Below, piece after piece: positions 55,782 to 64,000 of a stretch of DNA of 64,000 nt. The translations under genes were made by a program, and so were the position numbers. The stretch lies in contig CABIYE010000002.1 of the NCBI GenBank assembly GCA_902362865.1, forward strand, positions 310,001 through 374,000. The letters run 5' to 3'. Origin of the DNA: Clostridiaceae bacterium (GTDB taxonomy: Bacteria; Bacillota; Clostridia; Lachnospirales; Lachnospiraceae). The first letter of the stretch is position 1; each line of letters opens with the position of its first letter. The notes under the pieces are model-generated. The model saw only the letters and a list, made by a program, of their open reading frames with translations. It ran no database searches and was not told the origin of the DNA.

Positions 55782-55797
55782 GTTCTCCTCTCGTACC

Positions 55798-56757
55798 TTA
55801 ATATTTTCCATGCCGGTATTCCTTTGCAGTCATACCTGTCTGAATACGGAACATTTTACAAAAATAGCTAAATGACTGAAATCCGCACTCTCTGCTGATC
55901 TGCTCGATCGTGCCTGGATTTTTCAAAAGCTCCTGCTTCGCCTTTTCAATTCTGTACCAAAGCAGGTAGCGAACCGGAGAAGTATGAAGATATGCCTGAA
56001 AACAACGGGAAGCCTCACTTTTACTGACATCTGCCGCCAGGGCAATCTCTGGCAGTGAAATCGGCTTATCATAGTTATTCTGGATAAAACACAACATCTT
56101 TTGTGTCCTGATTTGTAATAAATGTTCATTTTTTGCAAAGGAAACCCTCGGATCCTCACTTTTATGAGAAAACAACTTCTGCCACACCAGGTTCAGCTCG
56201 CTCTGTACCGCCATCTCATAACACGGGCTGGCGATTTCGCCATTTTCAAATGCTAACACTGGCGTTTTACCAAAAATACCGCAATCCCCGTATTTCTGCA
56301 GCAGTGAAAATATCCGGTCAAGACATTGGAGAATCTCTTTTTCCCACAGATTATCCGGCTTCAGCAGCACATACGGCATCTGTCCGTCCATCGTAATCGG
56401 GCGAATGTATTCTTGATAAATCCTGCTTCCCACAGATGCAATCAATTCTTCTGAAAAGACAATGTTCGGGCACTGGCATCGCGCGTTTTCATCCTTCTGC
56501 CAAAATCCATGCAATACATTTGCATTAATAAAAATGCCAGTACCTTCCTCGGCCTGAAAAACCTGCTTTCCAATCTGTATATACACATCCCCTCCCCTAA
56601 CAACGAAAAACTCCAACTCAGGATGCCAATGGAGCGGAACCGAATGATTGGGAAATCGGAATATTTCATCCACATAATACTGAATAGGGAAACCAACAGA
56701 ACCGTGTTGTGTAAGCTCACGCATATTATCATTCATGGGAATCGTATTTACTTTCAC
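55798..56757 (-). CDS. AraC family transcriptional regulator
   Basis: About 319 residues. The N-terminal cupin (about 20-110) has VPLHWHPELEFFVVRGG and GTGIFINANVLHG, and the C-terminal double HTH (about 215-318) has SLPEIALAADVSKSEASRCF and IEQISRECGFQSFSYFCKMFRIQTGMTAKEYR. I suggest the GTG at 56757, preceded by AGGAAGGGG; ATG 56736 is another option, and the frame is open up to 56841. It is divergent from an MFS transporter gene, its most likely target. Confidence 0.88.
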   Translation of the reverse strand: MKVNTIPMNDNMRELTQHGSVGFPIQYYVDEIFRFPNHSVPLHWHPELEFFVVRGGDVYIQIGKQVFQAEEGTGIFINANVLHGFWQKDENARCQCPNIVFSEELIASVGSRIYQEYIRPITMDGQMPYVLLKPDNLWEKEILQCLDRIFSLLQKYGDCGIFGKTPVLAFENGEIASPCYEMAVQSELNLVWQKLFSHKSEDPRVSFAKNEHLLQIRTQKMLCFIQNNYDKPISLPEIALAADVSKSEASRCFQAYLHTSPVRYLLWYRIEKAKQELLKNPGTIEQISRECGFQSFSYFCKMFRIQTGMTAKEYRHGKY

Positions 56758-56886
56758 ATCAGTCTGCCCCTTCCTCTTATCTTTTTTCGTTCCGGGAAGA
56801 TTGTAATATATTTGGGGAATAAAGTCTATTGATACAGACAAAAAAAGAAAATATAATTACAAAAAAATTATGAGGTAATGAAAGAT

Positions 56887-58083
56887 ATGCATTTCAGACA
56901 AACAAAACAGTTCACTTACAACCATACCATCAAAGCCTGCTTTATTGGCTTTATTGTACAAGCAATCGTCAATAATTTTGTACCCCTGCTTTTTCTGGTG
57001 TTTCAAAGCAGCTACGATATAGCACTCTCAAAAATAACGCTTTTAATCACTTTTAATTTCTGCATACAACTAATTGTAGACCTTTTGAGCGCCGGCTTTA
57101 TCGATCGAATTGGGTACCGTGCTTCTATGATATTAGCTCATCTTCTGTCCGCTGCCGGATTACTTTTACTGACACTGCTGCCAGAACTCCTTCCGGATCC
57201 TTTTGCTGGTCTGCTTATCTCCGTCATGGTTTACGCTGCCGGCGGCGGGCTTCTGGAAGTTCTTGTCAGCCCGGTAGTAGAAGCATGTCCCACAGACAAT
57301 AAAGAAACTGCCATGAGTCTCCTGCATTCCTTTTATTGCTGGGGCCATGTGGCTGTTGTGCTGATATCCACCCTGTTTTTCGCAGTAGCGGGGACGGAAA
57401 ACTGGAAAATCCTGGCGATTCTCTGGTCCATCGTTCCACTCTTTAACTGCCTGCTCTTCACCCGGGTTCCTATCTACTCTCTTCTGGAAGACAGTGATAC
57501 CGGAGTCCCTGTAAAAGAGCTGTTCCGGTCACGGCTGTTCTGTCTTCTGTTACTGGCAATGCTGTGCGCCGGAGCCAGCGAGCAAGCAGTCAGCCAGTGG
57601 GCGTCCTTCTTCGCCGAAAGCGGGCTTCATGTCTCCAAAACCATCGGTGATCTGGCAGGTCCCATGTTTTTTGCCGCCTTAATGGGAGCTTCCCGTGCCA
57701 TATATGGAAAATACGGTGAAAGAATAAACTTAAACCAATTTATGAAGGCAAGTTCTTTCTTATGTATCGTCGGATACCTTATTGTATCCTTGTCGCCGCT
57801 TCCAGCGATAAGCCTTCTGGGCTGCGGCATCTGTGGTCTGTCTGTAGGGATTCTCTGGCCCGGAACCTTCAGCACGGCATCCAAAACCATACCAAAAGGC
57901 GGTACCCCTCTTTTCGCCCTTCTGGCGCTGGGCGGCGATGCCGGATGCTCTCTTGGTCCCACCTTCGCCGGACTGGCCGCCTCCATATTTGATGGGGATT
58001 TACATAAAGGCATCCTTGCCGCCGTTATTTTCCCGGTTCTGATGCTGCTTACCTGTTTTTCCATAAAGCAGGCACACCATTAA
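56887..58083 (+). CDS. MFS transporter
   Basis: About 398 residues with twelve predicted membrane segments in two six-helix halves. Motif A-like DRIGYRASMILAHLL lies in the first cytoplasmic loop. It resembles the FucP/YbjJ-type major facilitator branch, with a long central GAGAS-like QAVSQWASFF segment. I chose ATG 56887 because GAGGT is 10 bases upstream, whereas it nearly abuts ATG 56878. It is divergent from the AraC regulator and overlaps the MATE gene end by 4 bases in convergent orientation. Substrate unknown, perhaps a sugar. Confidence 0.87.
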   Translation: MHFRQTKQFTYNHTIKACFIGFIVQAIVNNFVPLLFLVFQSSYDIALSKITLLITFNFCIQLIVDLLSAGFIDRIGYRASMILAHLLSAAGLLLLTLLPELLPDPFAGLLISVMVYAAGGGLLEVLVSPVVEACPTDNKETAMSLLHSFYCWGHVAVVLISTLFFAVAGTENWKILAILWSIVPLFNCLLFTRVPIYSLLEDSDTGVPVKELFRSRLFCLLLLAMLCAGASEQAVSQWASFFAESGLHVSKTIGDLAGPMFFAALMGASRAIYGKYGERINLNQFMKASSFLCIVGYLIVSLSPLPAISLLGCGICGLSVGILWPGTFSTASKTIPKGGTPLFALLALGGDAGCSLGPTFAGLAASIFDGDLHKGILAAVIFPVLMLLTCFSIKQAHH

Positions 58084-59411
58084 CCGCCCTTATACCGCGA
58101 CATTACCAGAAATCCGGTCACATCCGCAAGAAACCATCCAATGGGGATTGCCCACCAGATCCCCCACACTCCGATCGCAGGGATAGGAGCAAGGACGTAG
58201 GCAAGCAGTACTCTCGTTCCCAGTGATATAACAGTAAGTACGACCGACATCTCCGGCTTTCCAATTCCCCGGTAGAATCCGTACAGCAGAAACAGAATTC
58301 CGATTCCCACATAGAAGGAGCCTTCCACCCTCAGGTAGCCCACGCCAATCCGGATAACCTCTGTTTCCTCAGGGCTGATAAATATCATCATCAGATAAGG
58401 GGCAAGCAAAAATACTGCCACCGAAACAAGAACGCAAAATATCGCCGATACTTTCACCGCATTGGCAGTTCCTTTTCGGATACGCTCTTTCTCTCCCGCT
58501 CCATGATTCTGTGAAATAAAGATTGAGAAAGCGTTCCCATATTCCTGTGCAGGCATATAGGCAAAAGAATCCACCTTTACCGCCGCCGCAAATGCCGCCA
58601 TCACTACTGTTCCAAAACTGTTGACCAGCCCCTGAATCATCAGAATTCCAAAATTCATGACGGACTGCTGGACCGAAGCCGCCAGCGAAAATCGAACCAC
58701 TTCTTTCATGGTCCCCTTCTTCCAGGAAACATTCACTCTTCCGGGCATCAGTTCTCTCTCTTTTATCCAGACATAGAGTCCGATTCCGGCTCCGGCAAAA
58801 ATCTGGGCTGCCACGGTGGCTATGGCCGCCCCCTCTATTCCCCATCGAAAGCTGACAACAAATAAATAGTCCAAAATAATGTTCATAGCCGACGCAATTC
58901 CCAAAAACCATAATGGCAGGGCAGAATTTCCCACCGACCTTAATACAAAGGCAAAAAAATTATATAAAAAAACCGGAAAGATACCGAAAAAAATAATCCA
59001 CACATAACTTCGCATCATTCCGCAGATTGTCTCCGGCACAGAAAGAAGTCTTAAGATCTCATCAATAAACAAAAATAGCAACACATTCATCAAAACAGCC
59101 GCCAAACTGATAAAAAGAAAGGAAGCCGAAATGCTGTTCTTCATCTCCTGCCTGTCTTTTCTCCCAAAATAAAGCGAAAATAATGAGCTGCTTCCCATGC
59201 ACAGCCCAATCAATATAGAAGTTAAAAATGTCATCAATGTATAAGCGGCGCCGACCGCTGCCAATGCGTCGGCGCCCAGAAAACGTCCCACAATAAAGGT
59301 ATCTGCAATATTGTAGCACTGCTGCAGAAGATTTCCCAAAATCATAGGTCCGGCAAAGGCCAGAAGGGATTTTGACACATCTCCTGTTGTCAGATCTTTT
59401 TTCATAGTCAT
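58080..59411 (-). CDS. MATE family efflux transporter
   Basis: About 443 residues with twelve membrane segments in the MATE arrangement (MILGNLLQQCYNIADTFIVGRFLGADALAAVGAAY at the start is diagnostic, broken here by family convention into helices 1 and 2). It should expel drugs or other cationic compounds using a Na+ or H+ gradient. The start is ATG 59411 with GGAGGAG 4-6 bases upstream. It follows the endonuclease IV gene by 40 bases and is probably cotranscribed with it. Confidence 0.92.
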   Translation of the reverse strand: MTMKKDLTTGDVSKSLLAFAGPMILGNLLQQCYNIADTFIVGRFLGADALAAVGAAYTLMTFLTSILIGLCMGSSSLFSLYFGRKDRQEMKNSISASFLFISLAAVLMNVLLFLFIDEILRLLSVPETICGMMRSYVWIIFFGIFPVFLYNFFAFVLRSVGNSALPLWFLGIASAMNIILDYLFVVSFRWGIEGAAIATVAAQIFAGAGIGLYVWIKERELMPGRVNVSWKKGTMKEVVRFSLAASVQQSVMNFGILMIQGLVNSFGTVVMAAFAAAVKVDSFAYMPAQEYGNAFSIFISQNHGAGEKERIRKGTANAVKVSAIFCVLVSVAVFLLAPYLMMIFISPEETEVIRIGVGYLRVEGSFYVGIGILFLLYGFYRGIGKPEMSVVLTVISLGTRVLLAYVLAPIPAIGVWGIWWAIPIGWFLADVTGFLVMSRYKGG

Positions 59412-59450
59412 TTTCTCCTCCCGGCGCCGATGCATGCCACCGCCGCCTTC

Positions 59451-60299
59451 TTAGCTGCAAAGCTTTCTCTCAGACAGAAGATGCCGGATCTTCGCAATCT
59501 CTTTCTTATGGCCCGCATCATCATGGGGCGTCTCCAGATAAAATGGCAGATCCTTTAGCAGTGGATGTTCAAGGACACGAAGCAGAGCCTCCGTCCCTAT
59601 CTCTCCCTCGCCAAAAGCCGCATGTCTGTCTTTGTGAGACGCAAATGGCATCATACTGTCATTCAGATGAATTGCCCGAAGCAGATTCAGTCCAAGTATT
59701 TTATCAAATTCTTCAAGAACACCGTCCAGATCGTGTACAATATCATACCCTGCCGCAAATATATGGCAGGTATCCAGACAAATTCCCACCCTTTCCGGAT
59801 AATTCATCCCATCCCGGATTTCTTTTAACTGCTCAAAACGGTCTCCGATCTCCGTTCCTTTTCCGCTCATAGTTTCCAACAAAACAGTAATCTTTTCTTT
59901 TCCGGTAATAGCCAGATTCAGCCCTCTGATAATATTTTTTATTCCTGCATCTACACCAATTCCAGTATGGCTTCCCGGATGAAAGACCAGATTCTCAATT
60001 TCAAGCGCATCCATTCTGGCAATATCCTCTCTGATAACCGTACAGGCAAATTCATATACTTTCTCCTGACTGCTTGCCAGATTCATAGTATAAGGTGCAT
60101 GTGCCAGAAGTGGTCCAAAGCCATGTTCTTTTCGGATTTTTTGGAACTTCCCGATTTCTTCTTCTGTATACGTCTTATAATTGGAACCGCGGGGATTGCG
60201 GCTGAAAATCTGCATAGTGTCTGCTTCCATTTTCACAACATTCTCCGCTGTTTTCGCAATCCCTCCGGCAATTGACATGTGTGTTCCTATCGTAAGCAT
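59451..60299 (-). CDS. nfo: deoxyribonuclease IV (AP endonuclease)
   Basis: 282 residues, TIM-barrel endonuclease IV that incises abasic sites. The three zinc-binding signatures are present: [22 protein letters not shown] and [16 protein letters not shown], followed by [15 protein letters not shown] precedes the ATG closely. It lies 18 bases downstream of glyA on the same strand. Confidence 0.96.
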   Translation of the reverse strand: MLTIGTHMSIAGGIAKTAENVVKMEADTMQIFSRNPRGSNYKTYTEEEIGKFQKIRKEHGFGPLLAHAPYTMNLASSQEKVYEFACTVIREDIARMDALEIENLVFHPGSHTGIGVDAGIKNIIRGLNLAITGKEKITVLLETMSGKGTEIGDRFEQLKEIRDGMNYPERVGICLDTCHIFAAGYDIVHDLDGVLEEFDKILGLNLLRAIHLNDSMMPFASHKDRHAAFGEGEIGTEALLRVLEHPLLKDLPFYLETPHDDAGHKKEIAKIRHLLSERKLCS

Positions 60300-60317
60300 T
60301 TCTCCGCCCTTTTCTCC

Positions 60318-61565
60318 TTACTCATAGATCGGATATTTCTGACAAATCTGGTTCACAGCCTCGCGAATTTCATCCGCTTTACTGTCAAAATCTGTAACCG
60401 TCATCTTAATCAGCCTTGCAATCACTCTCATGTCTTCTTCTACAAGCCCTCTTGTCGTAACGGCCGGTGTTCCAATACGTACGCCGCTGGTTACAAAAGG
60501 ACTCGCCGGGTCATTAGGCACCGCGTTTTTATTTACCGTAATATAGACCTCATCCAGACGATTCTGCAGGTCTTTCCCGGTAATATTCATATTCTGTAGA
60601 TCTACCAGCATCAGGTGGTTATCCGTGCCGCCGCTTACCAGATCAAATCCTTCTTCTACCATTGCTTCTGCAAGAGCCTTTGCATTCTTAACCACCTGCT
60701 TCTGATATTCTTTAAATTCCGGTTTTAACGCTTCTCCAAAACAGATTGCCTTAGCTGCAATAATGTGCATTAGCGGCCCTCCCTGGGTTCCCGGGAAAAT
60801 CGCTTTGTTAACTGCCTTTGCGTATTCTTCTTTACACATAATAATACCGCCTCTTGGACCACGCAGTGTCTTATGGGTCGTCGTACTTACCACATCAGCA
60901 TATGGCACAGGGCTCTGATGTAAACCTGCCGCTACCAGCCCTGCAATATGCGCCATATCTACAAAAAGATACGCTCCCACTTCTTTCGCAATATCCGCAA
61001 ACAGATCAAAACGTATCTCTCTTGGATATGCAGACGCTCCCGCAACGATCATCTTCGGTTTACACTCTTTCGCAATTCTTCTGATTTCTTCATAATCTAA
61101 AAAACCTTCATCATTTACATTATAAGGGACAAAATGATACAGCAAACCGGATAAATTTACCGGTGAACCATGCGTCAGATGTCCGCCATGCGCTAAGTTT
61201 AATCCCATCACTGTATCTCCCGGCTTCAGAAACGCCTGATAAACAGCTGTATTAGCACTGGCCCCTGAATGCGGCTGCACACAAACATGTTCGCATCCGA
61301 AAAGCTTTTTTGCACGCTCAATCGCCACATTTTCAAGAATATCCACATCCTCGCAGCCGCCATAGTAGCGCTTCGCCGGATACCCTTCCGCATATTTATT
61401 GGTAGGCACCGTTCCCATCGCCAACATAACCGCAGGGCTGACAATATTCTCGGAAGCAATCAGCTCCAGATTTCTTTTCTGCCGGTTCATCTCAAGAAAA
61501 AGTGCATCTCCTATCTCTTCATCACAGCTTCTGATATAATTCATTACCTCGTTCACCATGTTCAT
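60318..61565 (-). CDS. glyA: serine hydroxymethyltransferase
   Basis: About 415 residues, PLP enzyme interconverting serine and glycine with one-carbon transfer to tetrahydrofolate. Motifs: [35 protein letters not shown], and [14 protein letters not shown] with the PLP Lys. The start is ATG 61565 with GGAGG 9 bases upstream; the opening to 61616 is non-homologous in style. A consensus-like promoter stands at 61622-61650. It heads glyA-nfo-MATE. Confidence 0.97.
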   Translation of the reverse strand: MNMVNEVMNYIRSCDEEIGDALFLEMNRQKRNLELIASENIVSPAVMLAMGTVPTNKYAEGYPAKRYYGGCEDVDILENVAIERAKKLFGCEHVCVQPHSGASANTAVYQAFLKPGDTVMGLNLAHGGHLTHGSPVNLSGLLYHFVPYNVNDEGFLDYEEIRRIAKECKPKMIVAGASAYPREIRFDLFADIAKEVGAYLFVDMAHIAGLVAAGLHQSPVPYADVVSTTTHKTLRGPRGGIIMCKEEYAKAVNKAIFPGTQGGPLMHIIAAKAICFGEALKPEFKEYQKQVVKNAKALAEAMVEEGFDLVSGGTDNHLMLVDLQNMNITGKDLQNRLDEVYITVNKNAVPNDPASPFVTSGVRIGTPAVTTRGLVEEDMRVIARLIKMTVTDFDSKADEIREAVNQICQKYPIYE

Positions 61566-61621
61566 AACTTTTGTCCTCCATCTCCTGCTTTTTATGCCTT
61601 GTGTATTCTTTAACAAATTTA

Positions 61622-61650
61622 AGCATATAGAATCGGAAGCAAAATGTCAA
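61622..61650 (-). promoter_or_regulatory. glyA promoter
   Basis: TTGACA (61650-61645), a 17-base spacer and TATGCT (61627-61622) on the minus strand. Confidence 0.7.
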
Positions 61651-61664
61651 TATATGTTCTTCTG

Positions 61665-62882
61665 TTATCTTTGCCTATATCCATCAAGAAATTTACCCAT
61701 ACATTTTATTGCGTCCCTCAAAACCCCTGCTTCCGGCAACAGAACGATCCGGAAATGATCAGGACAGTTCCAATCAAATCCGCTTCCGGGTACGATTAAA
61801 ATATTCGTTTCATGTAGCAGTTCACGGGCAAACTGTTTATCATCGGTAATATGAAATTTCTTTACATCCAACTTCGGGAAAATATAAAACGCGCTATTAT
61901 TCTTTACAAATGACAGTCCGTCTATTTTCTCCAGTTCCCCCACGGCGACTTCTCTCTGCTCATAGATTCTACCTCCCGGCTTTACCATTGAAAACGGCGT
62001 TTCCATATCTTCCAGGGCTGCTGGTATCACAATTTGAGCAAGGGCATTAGCACAAAGTCTCATGGACGTCAACTGGACGATTCCCTGCCTGTAGTCCTCC
62101 GTCAGATTTTTCGGTCCGCTCATCACCATCCACCCGCACCGGTAGCCGCACAGAAAATGTGACTTCGACAATCCATTCATTGTTACTACCGGAATATCTT
62201 CTGCCAAAGACGCTACAGAGACATGCTCCAGCCCATCCATTACCAACCGGTCATAAATCTCATCGGCAAAAATCATAATCCCATACTCTCTTGCAATCCC
62301 AATCAGTTCCAGAAGAATTTCCCGCGGATATAGCATTCCTGTAGGATTATTGGGATTAATAATGACTATCGCCTTTGTTCTTTTCGTAATTTTCGATCGT
62401 ATGTCCGCAATATCTGGATACCAGTCCGCCTTTTCATCACAGATATAATACACTGGCTTTCCGTCCGCCATATAAACCGAATTCCCCCAAAGTGAATAGC
62501 TGGGAGAAGGAACCAGCACTTCGTCCCCCTTATCCAAAAGTGGCAGCAATGCAAAAGAAATGACTTCGCTAACCCCATTCCCAACAAAAACATCCTCTGG
62601 AGTGATTCCTCTGATTCCCTTACTCCTTTCGTATTCACAGATCGCAATCCGCGCTTTTGGCATCCCTTTAAAGTCACAATATCCTACCCCCTCTCGAATA
62701 TGATGCTCTAAAGCGTGCTCAATACTTTCCGGCAGTCCAAAGCCAAAAGCTGCTGGATTCCCTGTATTCAGCTTCAATATTTCTGACCCCTGTGCCTGCA
62801 TCTCCATCGCTTCCATAAATAATGTTCCTCTAATATCAGAGTGTATATTCTCCATCCGCTTTGCTCTTGTAATTTTTTCCAT
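61665..62882 (-). CDS. PLP-dependent aminotransferase, AlaT/AspC-like class I
   Basis: 405 residues of the class I/II aminotransferase fold: NTGNPAAFGF, VGNGVSEVISFALLPLL, IVIINPNNPTGML, ADEIYDRLVMDG and NGLSKSHFLCGYRCGW with the PLP Lys. It is closest in pattern to AlaA-type alanine/glutamate-pyruvate aminotransferases. AAAGGAA lies before the ATG. It is divergent from a LysR-type regulator with a 150-base AT-rich interval, so it is the probable regulated gene. Confidence 0.9.
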   Translation of the reverse strand: MEKITRAKRMENIHSDIRGTLFMEAMEMQAQGSEILKLNTGNPAAFGFGLPESIEHALEHHIREGVGYCDFKGMPKARIAICEYERSKGIRGITPEDVFVGNGVSEVISFALLPLLDKGDEVLVPSPSYSLWGNSVYMADGKPVYYICDEKADWYPDIADIRSKITKRTKAIVIINPNNPTGMLYPREILLELIGIAREYGIMIFADEIYDRLVMDGLEHVSVASLAEDIPVVTMNGLSKSHFLCGYRCGWMVMSGPKNLTEDYRQGIVQLTSMRLCANALAQIVIPAALEDMETPFSMVKPGGRIYEQREVAVGELEKIDGLSFVKNNSAFYIFPKLDVKKFHITDDKQFARELLHETNILIVPGSGFDWNCPDHFRIVLLPEAGVLRDAIKCMGKFLDGYRQR

Positions 62883-63033
62883 TTCCTTTCCCCACCTTTT
62901 TATCCGAAATATCTTTTATTTGCTTTCATCATACTCCGGCAGTATAATATAATCAAATACATATAATCATATAATAATTATATTATTTTAACTATAATAA
63001 ATATCGCCATATTTGCGCAAAAGGAGTATCACT

Positions 63034-63984
63034 ATGTTTACATGGAAAAAATATGTCTATGAAGTATACCGGGAAAAGAGCTTCTCGAAAGCCGCCCAAA
63101 ATCTCTATATTAGCCAGCCGTCTTTAAGCGCCCGTATTAAGAAAATAGAAAATCTGATCGGTTTCCCTCTCTTTGACAGAAGCACAAGCCCTCTCCAGCT
63201 TACGGAAGTAGGAAAGGCCTACATAGAAGCTGCGGAAGAGATTTTCCAAATCGAACAGCGGGTAGAGAATTATATCAATAACCTAACCACCTTAAAAACC
63301 GGAAATCTGTCCATCGGCGCCAGCAATCTTTTTGCCGCCTATGTACTCCCGCCGTTGATTACCCAGTTCAAGCAAAAGTATCCTCATATCGGTGTCCATC
63401 TTACTGAAGGAAATACCACCCAGCTAGAGACAATGCTCAGTAATAATTCTCTGGATTTTGTCATTGACAATTACCACTATGACAGTACTCTGTATAACAA
63501 AGAACTCTACTGCCATGAAAATATTCTTCTTGCTGTCCCGAAGCATTTTCCCATCCATGGAAGTCTTGAAGAATACCAGCTTTCCTATGAAAGCATCAAA
63601 AACAAAAGCTACCTGGACTCTGTACATCCGGCTGTTCCGCTCCATACATTTTCCGAACTGCCTTTCATCATGCTTGCTCCTGGAAACGATACCCGTATCC
63701 GAGGAGACAGGCTGTGCAGGGAGGCCGGATTTCACCCTAATATTATTCTGGAGCTCAACCAGCAGTCAACGGCTTACATGGCGGCTTCCACACAGCTTGG
63801 GGCAACATTTATCAGTGATATTTTGGTAAGCCAACTCCCTTCTTTTGAAAACCTTGTTTACTATAAACTTGATGGCAGCGCCGCGAAACGTCAGGTATTT
63901 TTTTACTACAAAAACCATAAATACAAAACCCGTGTTATGGAAGAATTTCTCATCGTCATGCATGAAAGAATGACAAAAATATAA
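63034..63984 (+). CDS. LysR family transcriptional regulator
   Basis: 316 residues. The N-terminal winged helix reads REKSFSKAAQNLYISQPSLSARIKKIENLIGFPLFDRS, and the effector domain (about 90-300) has the periplasmic-binding-like fold. The start is ATG 63034 with AAAGGAG 8 bases upstream, not the TTG at 63013. It is divergent from the aminotransferase gene, the classic LysR layout; the effector is unknown. The intergenic region contains AT-rich palindromes including ATATAATAATTATAT at 62969-62983. The stop is 16 bases before the window end. Confidence 0.93.
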   Translation: MFTWKKYVYEVYREKSFSKAAQNLYISQPSLSARIKKIENLIGFPLFDRSTSPLQLTEVGKAYIEAAEEIFQIEQRVENYINNLTTLKTGNLSIGASNLFAAYVLPPLITQFKQKYPHIGVHLTEGNTTQLETMLSNNSLDFVIDNYHYDSTLYNKELYCHENILLAVPKHFPIHGSLEEYQLSYESIKNKSYLDSVHPAVPLHTFSELPFIMLAPGNDTRIRGDRLCREAGFHPNIILELNQQSTAYMAASTQLGATFISDILVSQLPSFENLVYYKLDGSAAKRQVFFYYKNHKYKTRVMEEFLIVMHERMTKI

Positions 63985-64000
63985 CGAAAATATCTTCGCA

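Noticed and set aside
62940..63000. Definite LysR operator
   Set aside because: The interval is so AT-rich that palindromes such as ATATAATAATTATAT are expected by chance.

Overview
This 64 kb window looks like chromosomal core sequence from a moderately AT-rich, spore-forming Firmicute of the Lachnospiraceae type (the Dorea / Ruminococcus / Mediterraneibacter / Blautia neighbourhood). The support is family content: DUF5717, DUF5688 and DUF6106 proteins that I associate with Lachnospiraceae, a sporulation sigma-K without pro-sequence, CodY, IreB, RNase J, a T-box on thrS, CIRCE on groESL and a manganese riboswitch on mntP. No rRNA operon, prophage, plasmid gene, transposase or CRISPR array is visible. 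Genus or species cannot be fixed from the sequence alone. Functions are assigned from family recognition by eye, with no database search.

Layout. 1-2.9 kb: a large DUF5717 gene cut by the window edge. 3-9 kb: a CobD-like PLP enzyme, an AlaX editing protein with argS, and a YtrA-type GntR/ABC transporter operon with a candidate operator. 9-14.3 kb: accessory island with a 195-bp MITE-like element, a 1457-residue SLH surface protein carrying near-identical 519-bp repeats, and a XRE regulator; the same 17-bp palindrome lies in front of the surface gene and of the regulator gene. 14.3-21 kb: azlCD with a secreted protein, tRNA-Arg(CCG), a DUF5688 gene, a second MITE copy with a perfect 9-bp target duplication, efp, yqeG, an HD-nucleotidase/shikimate-kinase fusion, YjbQ and a patatin. 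21-37 kb: ABC-F ATPase, thrS with T-box, amidase, aldose epimerase, guaB, groESL, codY, topA, dprA, comM (with a structured leader). 37-41.5 kb: sigK, a GlnK/GlnL-like two-component system and a PTS_EIIC_2 permease.

41.5-48 kb is a housekeeping run: TrhP-like U32 protein, TrmR-like methyltransferase, RNase J, Fur, DUF1292, RuvX, IreB, MtaB, then an HPr-like protein lacking the catalytic His. 48-53.6 kb: thiI with a cysteine desulfurase, rsmE, prmA behind a 70-bp tandem repeat, and mntP behind a Mn riboswitch. 53.6-64 kb: a secreted propeller-like membrane protein, TrmO, AraC regulator, MFS and MATE transporters, endonuclease IV, glyA, an aminotransferase and a divergent LysR regulator.

The recurring theme is tRNA biology and translation: ArgRS, ThrRS, AlaX, TrhP/TrmR (U34), MtaB and TrmO (A37), ThiI (U8), RsmE, PrmA, EF-P, ABC-F and tRNA-Arg. 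The least explained parts are the paired 195-bp mobile elements, the XRE/palindrome/surface-protein circuit, the leader RNA of comM, the repeat block before prmA, the Crh-like HPr and the HD-AroK fusion.
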